Below, piece after piece: positions 47,196 to 58,779 of a stretch of 64,000 bases of DNA. The notes under the pieces are model-generated. The model did not search any database and had not been told where the DNA came from. It saw only the letters and a list, made by a program, of their open reading frames with translations. Source of the stretch: Siphonodentalium dalli (Eukaryota; Mollusca; Scaphopoda; Gadilida; Siphonodentaliidae). Made by a program: the position numbers and the translations under genes. The stretch spans positions 200,528,978 to 200,592,977 of the forward strand of contig CP136066.1 of the NCBI GenBank assembly GCA_032622095.1, in the 5' to 3' direction. Numbering within the stretch: the stretch's first letter is position 1; every line of letters starts with the position of its first letter.

Positions 47196-47335
47196 AGGAT
47201 AGGATAGGATAGTTTATTTACAATACACACGAATGATACAGTGGCATTAATACATAATAAAGTATAGCAGTGTATTGTCGGGGGTAGCCTAGCCCTATCG
47301 GGCTGTCTTCCTGCTACCACCTAAAAACAAGTATA
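47196..47335 (-). repeat. LINE/SINE 3'-end fragment with ATCCT tail
   Basis: Read on the minus strand, 'gacagcccgatagggctagg' (a hairpin) is followed by 'ctaccccc', then 'ttgtaaataaac' and a tail of about three ATCCT units (47196-47213). Pentamer tails are usual at CR1-like 3' ends. It may be the 3' end of the LINE at 47925-51029, with about 600 bp of 3' UTR between, or a separate SINE. Confidence 0.5.
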
Positions 47336-47924
47336 ACTATAAGTAATAGCATTGATGATTGTATTTCAGATCCACGCACATGTACAGACTATAGTCATAT
47401 ATAAAACTTTCTAGAATCTAGTACTTAGGGCATATCACAAACAAGTATTGGCGTGGTTGTGAGCCAATCCAGACGATTTATCATATCGAAAATGTATTAT
47501 CTCTCCATATATAGGAACTGTTGAAATTATCTAAAACATATGAACAGTTTCGGTTCCAGTTCCAGTTCCATGGGTATATTAGGAACAAAATATTTTGTTT
47601 TCTGTTGCTACAACGGTTTCAGGCGAGGGATACCGCCATCATTATTTAAGTAAACAAAATGAGAATCTATATTTATCGTCGGAAAGTCTCTTTGTTGAGT
47701 GAGGTTTTGGGATAATTCAAATTAATAATATTATACGTATATATAACGTTTATATGTATATCTGGCGGTATATGGTCATAGTCTCGTTAGATAAATCATA
47801 ATTATGTACGGTAACATTTATGATGTATGGTAGTATATATGGGCATGTTAGGAACGAGAATGCGATGTTTGAGTAGTATATATTAGGATTATAAAACGAG
47901 TATGATAATGAATATTCGTGTTGT

Positions 47925-50900
47925 TTATTGAGCACAATCGGGACATCCTTTGTTTTTACAGCGTACATTTTCTGGGTAATTTTTCAGCATGGCTATCTGT
48001 AAGCGCTTCTTCAATGTGTGCCTGCTTTGGCAAGAAGTATAGTCTTTTTCCATATTGTTCCATGTTGTGGGGAAGGCGTGGTGTGGTAATTTTCCGGACC
48101 ACTTGGTTCTAGGAAGTTCTAACAGTACGGGATGCGGGTGTTTTGGGGTTGATTTTGCTCGTTTGTTGTACATCGTTCCAAAAGACGCGGGCAGACGGTT
48201 ATAACACCAGTCATGCATGAAAATTGAGGAATTAAGAGTGTGTAAGTCATATATTTTCAAGATTTTCTCTCTTTTAAAGAGTGGATCTGTGTGACTCCTG
48301 TACTTCTTATTGCATATTATACGAAATGCTCGTTTTTGTAATAGGAATATTTTCTTGACTTCCGGAACATGACCCCATATTTGAATACCATAAACTAAGT
48401 GACTTTGAATCAGTGCATAGTACAATGTTTTCAATGCTTTACTTGGGAAAAAATGTTTCACCTTATTGATGCAGTAGATTGCATGTGATATTTTGGAGCA
48501 GATTACTGATATGTGCTTTGTGAATGTCAAGTTCTCATCAATGTGGATGCCTAAATATTTTGTCGAGGATTCATGCCCAAGATTCCCTATTCGGTTCAAT
48601 TCAATGTTATTCAGCTTTAATTTCGAAGTATTTCATTTTTTGACATTGTTTTGTGGGTGTAAAAGGATATAGTTGCTTATATTAATATTAATTGAAAGTT
48701 TATTACAGCTGCACCAATCGGATATATTGGATAATTCATTGTTGACATAACTGTGTACTAGTTCGCCATCTTTACCGCTTGTGAACAGTGTGGTGTCGTC
48801 GGCATACGATAAGATGTCCATTGTTGTAGAGTTTACCATATCATTCACGTATATTAAAAACATTATCGGCCCTAAAATCGAGCCTTGGGGGACCACACAA
48901 GATGTATTCATTGGGCTAGAGGTACTCCCGCTATATTCAACGTATTGCCTCCTCTCATTCAGATAACTATGAAACCATGACATTGCTGCACCCCTGATGC
49001 CATAGTGGTCAAGTTTCGATATCAGTATGTTGTGGTCGATCGTGTCGAATGCTTTAGATAAATCAATAAATACGGCTAAGGTGGAATCCCGTGTCGGTGT
49101 ATCGTTATTTTTAACGAGATGATCTAGAAAGTGCATTATCGGATGAAATGTTGACTGATTTGGTCTAAATCCATATTGGTGTTCATTTAAGATTTCATGT
49201 TCATTTAGAAAATCTACTAGTCGTTTTTGAATTATTTTTTCAAGCAGTTTAGAGAAAGATGGCAGGATACTGATTGGACGATAGTTTGTTATTTCCTTAG
49301 TGTTATTTATTTTAGGAATGGGGATTACTTTGGAAATTTTCATTTTCATTGGAAATATTCCCTGTTCAAACGATAAATTAAATATATGCTTAAGTGGTGG
49401 GGCTATTATGAAGATACTCTCTTTCATAAGCGCGGTCGATATTCCGTTGTAATCTTTGCTCATTTTTCCTTTCATAGTATAACAAGTCAATATTATTTCC
49501 TGTATCGATGTAGGTTCGATTTCGAATTCTTTTGTTCGCCTATTTCGAAGGTAATCAGTGAAATTTGCACCATTTTCGGTGTGTATAGAGTAGCTGGTGT
49601 TTCGACCGATTGTTTAACTGTATTCATTGAATATTTCGGCTATTATGTTTGGGTCAGTTAGCTCTGTATCATTATCTTTAAAACTCTGAGGATAGTTACA
49701 TGATTTTTGAGTTTTATTTATGGCGTTTTTAAGAATTTTCCATGTGTTTTTTATATCATTTTTATTTTCGCAATAATAATAATTTTTACATTACCTTATT
49801 ATTTTATTATATAGTTGACGATAATTTAAATAGGCGATTTTATTTGGTTCTGATGGTACCTTCAGTTTATTAGTGTATAACTTTTGCTTAGTAATGGATG
49901 ATTTGATTAGTCCTCGTGTCATCCATGGTTCGCGCTTTATATACTTTTTGGGTACATTTCGTGTTATTAGTGGAAAAGCGAGATCATGCGCGTTCATATA
50001 TATGTCTAAAAACAATTCATATGCCTTATTGGGGGAGTTACAATTGAGAACTGAGTCGAATTTACATGATTTTAACAAGTTTTTGAAAATATTTACATTA
50101 TTTGGGCTGTAGTTCCTGTACGTTACTTTTTTATGAGAAGGCGGTTTTAAGGGTTTGTGTTTGTTTGATTCGGAGAGGAATATGCCGAAATGATCTGAGA
50201 TGTCGCAGGTAATTATCCCTGTTTGGTGACCGTCTTGTACTTTGTTGGTATAAATGTGATCAATTAGGGTAGCAGAGTGTTCAGTCGTTCTTGTAGGTTT
50301 CGTTATCATGGGCACGAATCCTCTACTGAAGACATTGTTTATGAAATCGTTAGTTTTTTTATTCGTGTCGAAATTTAAGAGGTCGATGTTCAGGTCTCCT
50401 ATTATGTAAGATTTGGCATTGTTCAATTGTTCTAATATATTATCGAATTTCAACATAAATTTGTCCAAGTCGGCCTTTGGTGCGGTGTTTGGTCTATAAA
50501 TACATCCTATTATATAGTTATCGTTCGTCCCTCGGTTTATTTCTATAAATAATGTTTCTATTACGTGTGGTATAAATATTGTCAAATCTGGTCTAGGTTT
50601 ATATTGAAGATTCTCCTTTATATAGATACCAATACCACCTCTACCATCGTCGCCGTCAGGTCGAGATTTGAATTATAAAGGGTGATATCCTGGAAGTGAG
50701 AAATCTGAGGAACTATGCACTTTGAATATTTCTGTTAGGGCGATAACATCAAACAAATTTTCTTCTGTTTGCAAATCACAAAGTAGGTTTTTCAGATCTC
50801 CATAATTTGCGTTAAGGCTTCTGCAATTTAGGCCGAAGATAGAGAATTTTATATTATTTGAGAGCACTTTTTTACCATGTGTAGGCGAGAAATATTGGCA

Positions 50901-51029
50901 TGTATTTTGGTTCCATAATTGGATGCTATCCGGATCGAATTCATCTCCTTCTATTTGAGACCATTTTGCCGCAAAATCGTGTGTATGTGTATCCCTAACC
51001 TCACTCAAAGTTATGCTATTTGCAGACAT
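47925..51029 (-). pseudogene. CR1/Jockey-like LINE ORF2: endonuclease plus RT, one frame with four stops
   Basis: The whole span is one reading frame of 1035 codons broken only by stops at 50673-50675, 49791-49793, 49614-49616 and 48633-48635; I see no frameshift. The endonuclease is near the start ('GLNCRSLNANYGDLKNLL', 'IIGDLNIDLLNF', 'LIDHIYTN', 'DISDHFGIF'). The RT follows ('NYRPISILPSFSKLLEKI', 'AVFIDLSKAFDTIDH', 'VVPQGSILGP', active site YADD at 48795-48806). The C-terminal region has 'LVYGIQIWG' and 'IFLLQKRAFRIIC', as in the LINE at 21-26 kb but far better kept. No ORF1 is seen upstream, so the copy is 5' truncated or of a type lacking it. Each stop could come from a single base change. 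Confidence 0.85.
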
Positions 51030-52309
51030 GGTTGAAAAATTCTAAATTGTTGTAATGTGCGCCCTTGGGTGTCTCCATATGCTTATGTCGTTGTGCGGAA
51101 GATCGGTACTTGTGCGTGGAAACTAATACGAATATCATTTTACTATTATAAATACAAATTTTGGTGGGATTATATCAATAAGTAGTTTATCCGTGAAATG
51201 ATGATAAAAGTGTAAGTATAGCATACATGGTGGCAATCTGTTATCAATTATATAGCTGAAATAAGTATTAACAACAAGAATGACGTAGGCTCATATACAT
51301 ATAGAAACCAGATTCATTAAAATGTATAGATGTATAACACACACACATAAACACAGCGGTATATGCATACGGTGTGTATACGTGATAATCAAAACCGCTT
51401 ATCTCTGCATTTGCACCCCAATCCACCCCACCCACAACATGTACAAACGGAGTCATATTCACTGTAGTGAGGACAGACAGCGGATAAGGGGTGCACTTAG
51501 GCAGCCTCCGACATGAACGATAAGTCAAATTCAGTCGTTAAAAAAAAGTCTCCCTTTAACCCATGTAATTAAGTGTTAATATTGCCATGCAGGTGTCATC
51601 AAAACAAGTCCAGTGACACCACTGATAAATTTGTCTAAATTTGTTGAAGAATAAATTGATATTATTGTCAATTGTACGACATGAGGTGCAGACTAGTTCT
51701 GGCGCTTACTGTACCCATCGTTCTAAAATATTATGATTGACACGGTTCGTAAATTAGCGCACGAGTTTATCCTGCATCCAAGAGCACGGGGCGACATGTT
51801 ACAGACCAGTTGCGCCGTTCGACTGTCTCGATAACTTGCTGTTTGTCATCTTGGAATATATAATTCACTCGGTTATGTTCGATGATTTGTGTACATGTTG
51901 AGATTTGAGTGAATATGTGGATTTCAGAAGATTTAAAGAAATAATGATAGTCTCGAGATACAGTGTGCATAGACTGACTTCTGGATATTGGATTCATGTG
52001 GGATAGTAAGTAGCCTTTTTGTGTGAATTAGTTGATGTCTAGTATTCAATCAGTTATTTGGGTTTATTGAGTCACAGTTACTGGAAAAGTCCCCAAAACA
52101 AGGTCCTACACGAGTTCATAAATTGGCATCCCTATTCAGCTCTCTATATTGTGATACCAATTCATAAACCCGACCAAAAACCCCACTTCTGGGACCCCAT
52201 GTCCAGCAACTCTGATTGAGAGTATTGAGAATGTATTATGTAGATCATGCCATGATTCTCCAGTCTGGCTACGGTAGCCATGGTAGAGATTTTGAACTAG
52301 ACACACAAT
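51030..52309. other. LINE 5' flank and intergenic, no gene recognised
   Basis: The first 80-100 bp beyond the LINE start may be its 5' UTR. The frames at 51268-51528 and 51767-51997 show no domain. Confidence 0.4.
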
Positions 52310-53210
52310 GTGGCTATATCCCAAGTGGATTTTTACACATGGAGTGGTGTATCTTAATTTCAATCTTAAACAATAATGACATTAATTAATATAAGTGTGG
52401 ACATTTCTAGACCTTCTAAATAATGGGGGGTAACCCAACTTGATGCTGGTATGGCTAACACAGGGTGGTACACAGTGATAGGTTGATAGGAACCAATAGT
52501 TTAAAACAAAACAATAACATTATTTGTATTAGAGTATATTAGTGATAATGGTTTGCACAGGGTGAGAGACACTGAATTGTACCAAGCTGTGTAAGTTATA
52601 TCTATGTCATGAATTTCCATTCTGGACTATGTCTATAAACTATGTGACTAGTTACACATGGCATGAACAGCATGAGATATATTGAATTGTACTATCTGGC
52701 TAGTTACAAATGCATTTTTACACCTGGAATGACATATTTTAATTTCCATCTCAAACAATGATGACATTTAACTGATATAAGTGTTGATACTTTAGGACTT
52801 TCTGAATAACACTACTTTATACCGGAATAGCTAGCATAGGGTGGTACACAGTGATTGGTACCAATGGTTTCAAAACAATAACATTATTTGCAATCCACAT
52901 TTTTAAACAGCAGCACCCATCGCGATGGCAATCCTTATATTTAGATGACAATCGTATATACCACACTATAACCAGTTGCTGAACGTTCTAGCATCCCATG
53001 AACCAACCAAGAGATGAGGTCGGTGCAACCAATCTAGATCTATATTGAGTATATTAGTGATAATGGTTTGCACTGTATGAGAGGCACTGAATTGTATCAA
53101 GTTATATAAGTTATGTGCACACCATGCATCTCCATTCTGAACTAGTCTATAAGCTATGTGATTAGTTACCCATGGCATGAACAGAATGGGAGACACTGGA
53201 TTTGGACATA
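52310..53210 (+). repeat. Diverged tandem duplication, about 375-bp period
   Basis: 'cagggtggtacacagtgat' and 'tagggtggtacacagtgat' (52462, 52837), and 'gagtatattagtgataatgg' (52532, 53045), mark two copies. The second spacing is larger because about 140 bp of the foldback arm lies between. The copies share 'tggcatgaacag' and 'ctataagctatgtga'-like text. Confidence 0.65.
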
Positions 53211-54108
53211 TATGGTTAGATGGCACTGATTTTTTTAACTAAAGAGCCTATGAGTTGACTAGGGCTATACAATAAAGTTGTTGATTAACAGAGACAAGCC
53301 GCTCGGTATGAATTCTGTCCAAAAAAAATAAATAATAATAATAATAATTCAGCTCACACTAACATGGACAGGAAACATTACTATTTATAGAATGCTACAA
53401 TATTTGTGATTGAAACACAAAACAAAACTTATTTTGAAACAAGTCTTAATTGTTATGAATTATGTTAGTGCTGTACTATGCAGTACACTGCTAAACTATA
53501 CTATAGTGCGACACCATACCTATACCATACTTGCGCTATACTACACGGTACTATACTATAATATATTGTACCCTATTGTATTGTACTGTACTGTACTATG
53601 CTATAATATACTATACTATACTCTGCTGACAGTGCTGTACTATACTATAATATAATATACTATAAAATGTTAGTAGGGTAGTCAACTCCCTCTATATATA
53701 AAGAATCTCCTACACTTCTACTACAATTCCATGTAAGATAGATATTAAACTCAGCCAATTTTATGAGTAAAAATGCATTTGTAACTAGCCACACAGTCCA
53801 AATCCAGTGTCTCCCATTCTGTTCATGCCATGAGTAACTAATCACATAGCTTATAGACTAGTTCAGAATGGAGATGCATGGTGTGCACATAACTTATATA
53901 GCTTGATACAATTCAGTGCCTCTCATACAGTGCAAACCATTATCACTAATATACTCAATATAGATCTAGATTGGTTGCACCGACCTCATCTCTTGGTTGG
54001 TTCATGGGATGCTAGAACGTTCAGCAACTGGTTATAGTGTGGTATATACGATTGTCATCTAAATATAAGGATTGCCATCGCGATGGGTGCTGCTGTTTAA
54101 AAATGTGG
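52895..54108. mobile_element. 1214-bp foldback, 312-bp arms
   Basis: 52895-53206 and 53797-54108 are reverse complements with only a few mismatches, equal in length, around a 590-bp spacer. The outer ends are 'ccacatttttaaacagcagc' and its complement. The spacer contains a TACTA/TATAC-rich cryptic repeat (about 53465-53670). Part of each arm belongs to the neighbouring tandem repeat, so it may be an inverted duplication of local DNA rather than a transposon. Confidence 0.8.
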
Positions 54109-54736
54109 CATCGGTTAAAAGTTAAAACTGTCATAAACCGAGAGGAATATAAAGGTTTAGCCATATTCTGTAAAATCATAAATATTAAATATCGCATAAA
54201 TAGCATGTTATTGTCAAGACCGTACGGTTTGTTAATAAACAAAATTCATATTATGATACAGTAGAGTGAGTAAAGTGTGCCATACGCAAAACACTCAACA
54301 CAGAGGAGTCCACACTAGGTTAACTTTAACATGGTTAAAATTGACACAATTTTGTTTACAACACACCACTATGGCACTCGCTAATCAAGATTTCTTTGTT
54401 GAATTAAATTCTCCGTTCACACAAAGTGTTTTGAGGGTAATATCGCATTCATATTATCATTATACTATACGTTTAGCATATTCTTGATAAAATTCACTAT
54501 TAGTTATTTTATTTTCAATATAGTTCCAGAAATGTGTCTCTTTGCCCATCTATAGACATGCCCGGTACTTCGTAAAAGTTACTGTTAACGAAACTGCGGA
54601 ACATTTAATTCGTTTTAAGAGTTAATGTTCACTTATCATGGTTAAAACTGTTCTAGATCGCTGTTAAAGCAAGGATAACCGATCTCAAACTACAAATGTG
54701 ATATCTTGTTACGCTGGCACAGGCTAACTTATATTA

Positions 54737-54737
<1 letters not shown>
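54109..54737. other. Intergenic, nothing recognised
   Basis: No recognisable frame. It adjoins the poly(T) run at 54738-54762, the likely 3' end of the next LINE. Confidence 0.35.
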
Positions 54738-54767
<30 letters not shown>

Positions 54768-55269
54768 TTTTTTTATTCATATAATTTATGTATATCATAT
54801 ACGGTGATGTCATACACACATATATGTAAGTATTACACAAACAATCATGTTGATAATTAAAATGACATCACATGTGCGGCGGGTGGGGTCCTTGTACACT
54901 AAGTATTCACTCTCCTTGCACACCATACAGTACATGCATATCAATAAGCGTTTATATATGATAGACTACACAGAAAAAAACAATAATACCTTCGTTTGTC
55001 AAAAACATTATATATGTTGGTATTTATTTGTGTTTGCGTGTACACCTATAGCAATACAACAAACTATATATTGGATTGATACCTGGTCTCAGTCTTTGTA
55101 TTGATTGTGTCTGGTTATATGTCAAAATAGCTTTTTATTACTTTATGGGCTATATTTGTCAAAGCACCCCATTCCCCCTGAAAGTTCAACAGTCTATCGC
55201 CTCTCAAAGTTATGATCTTTTCCATATGAGTTTGGTTAACTAATTCATTCAAAAAAAGCTTTGTAAAGA

Positions 55270-57130
55270 TTATTCAATGGGATCGAATTTCGTTTTATAG
55301 ATATAGTATCTTAAAATGATTAAAATAATGTTTCTGATATTGGCACCCTTATCCGGCGAGACCCCAAATAATATGTTACATTTTGTAAGTTGAATATCTA
55401 GTATGTTGGTGTTTATCCAGGGTTGTACTGTTCTTAAGAAACATGATACTATAGGACAGTCAAAAAATATGTGGGAAATTGATTCTATCATATGCCATCG
55501 GTTATAGTCACTATCGCTAGTAATTTTCATCTTCTGTAGTAATTGTTTGGTCGGCAGAATTCTGGTATTTATGCGGAACTGGAACCATCGCAACCTGGTG
55601 TCAGAGAGTGATTTAAACGGCAGTGCGAATGTATATATCCATGGTACTTGATAATTGTTATGTCCAAGTTATAATGCCCATTTTTGTATTGATGAACGTT
55701 CTGCCATTGTATCCGATATGAGAATGTCATAAAAATCTTTGCAACCCCGTATTCTTTTTAGAAGTAATATAACTGCCCGGGAATAAGGGGATTTGGTTGT
55801 TTTGATAGTCTTTGTTCAAGCAAATGCGACAGCTTGATCAACTGTTTATTGATGCTATGGATTGTAATAAAGTGTGTCGATATATCATACATTTCGTTCG
55901 TCCTAGCTACAGTTTGGATTTCATTGTTATCGGAAATAAGGTCATTCACAAATATCATGCCTTTTCGCTTCCATTCCTGTATATCACTTGAGTATTGGTT
56001 TATGTTGATAGCATCGTTGTTCCATAACGTATTTGAGATAAGATGTGAATGTTTACCGGGTAGCTTCTTGAGCAAGTTTTTCCAAGCCGCTATGACGTCA
56101 CACTTATGACGCTATGACGTCGATACTAATCCAATTTGCGTGTTTTGTTGTGAATCTTATGAGCCAGGTTATTTTTAGAGCTTCGATAAATTCTTATATT
56201 TGTTGTCATTTTTAGGCCGCCTTGTTGATAATTTTGCACATTTGTGAACGTTTAATTCGGTCGCGCTTCCCGTTCCAGATAAACCTGAATAACATGGTAT
56301 CTATTTCGTCAATAAAAGTTTGGGTGGGATTTGGAAGAGATTGGAATAGATGGACTAATTTTGGAATTATGCTAGATTTGATTATTACAATACGACCCAG
56401 TGGAGCTAAGGCTTTCATTTCGATAAGTTTGTTTCCAAAATTGAATGTATGCAATTGTGATAAATCTGTACTTTGTGTTATTCCCAGCAATTTGAATTGT
56501 TTTCTTACAGAAATGTCGCAATTTTCGAAGGGTGCACCGGTGGTATCTTTTTTGCGCCTAACCAAACTATCTGACATTTTCCCAGGTTGGCTTTCAATCC
56601 TGACATGTTTCCGAATATGTCGAGAACAATCAAGCTTTCGTAAGGGATTATTCGCTTCCGTCCAGGATGAGTGTAGTGTCGCCGCGTACTGATTTTATGT
56701 TCTGTACTGCCGAGGCTGATGCCTTTTATCTTTTTATTTTCCCTCACCATAATTGCAAGTATTTCTGCACATAGGAGAAAAATGTACGGAGATACCGGGT
56801 CTCCTTGTCTACAGCCTCTCGATGGCTGGACAAAAGGAGATATTGTGCCGTTAACGATGACTGCCGATCGAATGTCTGTATAAAACGTTTTTATCCACCT
56901 TCTAATCGATTCTCCGAAGTTAAATTTCAATAAGAACTAATCGATAAATGACCATGAAACAGTGTCGAACGCCTTCTCAAAGTCTATTAATAGTAAGATA
57001 CCTGGAATGTTGTGTATGTCAGTCTCGTGTAGTATGTCGAGTATTCAACGCGTATTGTCTCCTATGAATCTCCCCGAAAGAAAACCGGTTTGATCTGCGT
57101 TTATTATGGTAGGTAGAATTGATTTTATCC
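55270..57130 (-). pseudogene. Tx1/L1-like reverse transcriptase, C-terminal half, broken
   Basis: In order on the minus strand: 'FGESIRRWIKTFY', 'RGCRQGDPVSPYIFLLCAEI' (56505-56930); a frameshift inside the active-site region at 56677-56690, where YADD would lie; 'GLKANLGKCQIVWLGAKK'; 'LAPLGRIVIIKSSIIPKL' and 'FRFIWNGKRDRIKR' (56212-56577); 'WKRKGMIFVNDLI' (55758-56075); and the zinc-binding-type end 'RWFQFRINTRILPTKQLL' and 'ISHIFFDCP' (55270-55593). Usual RT order is kept but several stops and shifts break it. Confidence 0.75.
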
Positions 57131-57264
57131 GGTTAGCGATACATGGAGATGCCAATTTATACGATATATTTGTTTGGAAACATATTTATTAAAGATATGG
57201 ATGGCCTTATCGGTGGATATTGTTGTTAAAATGGTCACATCTGTTAACCCTTTACCCAACAGAA

Positions 57265-57567
57265 CGGCCCTGTGCCAATGCATTCTCTTATATATGCGAG
57301 TCGACCATAGGTCGCCTCGCATATATAAGAGAATGCATTGGCTTAACACATATTAAAAATGATAAAATTGTCAAAGAATGTAGAAAAATATTATAAAAAT
57401 TGTTAAAAAATATAAGAAAAAATTATCAAATTGTTAAAGAATGTAAGAAAAAATGGTAAAAAGTGTTAAAAAAAAGAATTTTGTTATGCCAATGCATTCT
57501 CTTATATATGCGAGGCGACCTATGGTCGACTCGCATATATAAGAGAATGTATTGGCATGGGGCATAA
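57265..57567. mobile_element. Hairpin-ended MITE inserted in the Tx1-like RT
   Basis: Two 67-bp palindromes (57275-57341 and 57489-57555) sit at the ends, with outer bases CCCTGTGCC on the left and GGCATGGGGCATAA on the right, and 'aaaaattgtt'-type A/T-rich DNA between. It is the same family as 6476-6853 but more diverged. It interrupts the RT frame just after LISLLTV. CTGTTA occurs at 57241-57246 and 57568-57573 and could be a 6-bp target duplication. Confidence 0.7.
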
Positions 57568-57928
57568 CTGTTAGCAGAGATATTAGACGCCTGTTTTAAA
57601 GATACATCCTTGGTTTGTCACCTTTTGGGGTTAAAGTTATAATACCCTGTTTTTGTGTGGTAGATAGTTCCCCCTGTGTGAAGGCATGATTAAGTGCGTT
57701 AAAACAAAGATATTTAGATTGTTCCAGAAAATTTTGTAGAACTCAACTGTGTACCCGTCAAGACCAGGTGATTTTCCGTTCTTTTTTCGCAATGCTTCAG
57801 TCAGTTCGGGTAAAGTGATTTCGCCATCAATGGAGTGTGATTGGGTCGCAGTAAGTGAAGGAGCACTATATTATATATTTTCGAAGTGGGGTTAATGTTT
57901 GTTTTTTGTGTGTAAAGCCTTTCGTAGA

Positions 57929-58212
57929 ACTTATATTATGGACTTGTTCCGTTAAATCAGTATTCAGGCGCTACGCCAACTGGGGAAATGTATCATCGCC
58001 GAAAATCTGAAGCAAATCAACCGTACCGTCTAAACTATGCTCACTTGTAATTATTTACTTCTCGATTCGGGACACAACTCTACGATAAACTAACGAAACC
58101 GGTTTTATATTAGAGAATATCTGCATTTAATTAATATATAAGAATGACGGTATGTGTCGTAAATTTGGATGAAAATATAATTGCAAAAATAACTACTTTG
58201 AGCCAGATGAAA
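57929..58212 (+). repeat. Dispersed repeat family R370, copy 3
   Basis: Shorter and more diverged copy of 8968-9335 and 19605-19985 ('caggcgctacgccaactggg', 'taattaatatataagaatga'). It ends about 50 bp before the MULE transposase remnant. Confidence 0.7.
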
Positions 58213-58262
58213 TCGACAGTGTGGAATGATTGTAAACAGTTTCACCAATCTACCAAGAAGAA

Positions 58263-58730
58263 TTGACTTCGATTAGAACCGACGAAACCGACCCAATGTT
58301 GACCAAAACAGTACCAACATTTTATAGTTTGAAATCGTCATTATACCGTTCTGTGCCGAACAAGGCGCAACACACATACACGAGAATATTCGGTCTTCTG
58401 AAGCAAAACTCTGCAGAATTGGGCTTCAGACTTTCACCGACACATGTCTTCACCGACTACGAAACTGCTTCTCAGGATGCCATACCGTTGACTTTCTTCT
58501 TGACAGCCATCATCAAGGTTGCTTCTTCCACTACGGCAAGAGTGTAATGAAATATGCGACGAAGAATGAAGAAATTTGAGGACAACAACGCAATCGTGAA
58601 ACAATTAATCAGAAGAGCTATCGCGTTGCCATTTCTGCCGGTTGACAAATTGACAATATCAGCGATGCTTGGTTCATCACACTCGAAGCGCAGGAAGTAT
58701 CTCTCACAAACGACCAACAAGTCGACCTAG
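58263..58730 (+). pseudogene. MULE-type transposase domain remnant
   Basis: The first frame (58263-58547) reads 'YRSVPNKAQHTYTRIFGLLK' and 'PTHVFTDYETASQDAI', the MULE DDE-domain pattern (tDFE-like). After a shift of one base near 58495 the next frame gives 'HHQGCFFHYGKSVMKY', the expected C..H part. A further frame gives 'IVKQLIRRAIALPFLPVDK' (about 58590-58650), then 'SDAWFITLEAQE' in yet another. The order matches MULE transposases; at least three frame breaks make it dead. MULE transposases move Mutator-like DNA elements. The N-terminal zinc-binding part is not seen. Confidence 0.65.
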
Positions 58731-58779
58731 GGTAACGCAGTTTACAGACTATATGACAACCTTGTGTTTGTACCTCATT

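Larger units (their letters stand above)
54738..57870 (-). mobile_element. Tx1/L1-like LINE (minus), decayed, with poly(A) tail
   Basis: On the minus strand the RT begins near 57865 ('LPELTEALRKKNGKSPGLDG'), continues with 'GIITLTPK' and 'LISLLTV', is broken by an insertion (about 57165-57567), then resumes with 'LASPCIANRIKSILP', 'INADQTGFLSGRFIGDNTR' and 'LLLIDFEKAFDTVSWSF'. The C-terminal half lies at 55270-56930. A run of 25 T on the plus strand (54738-54762) is the expected poly(A) tail, about 500 bp beyond the last coding match. L1/Tx1 elements carry such tails. Confidence 0.75.
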
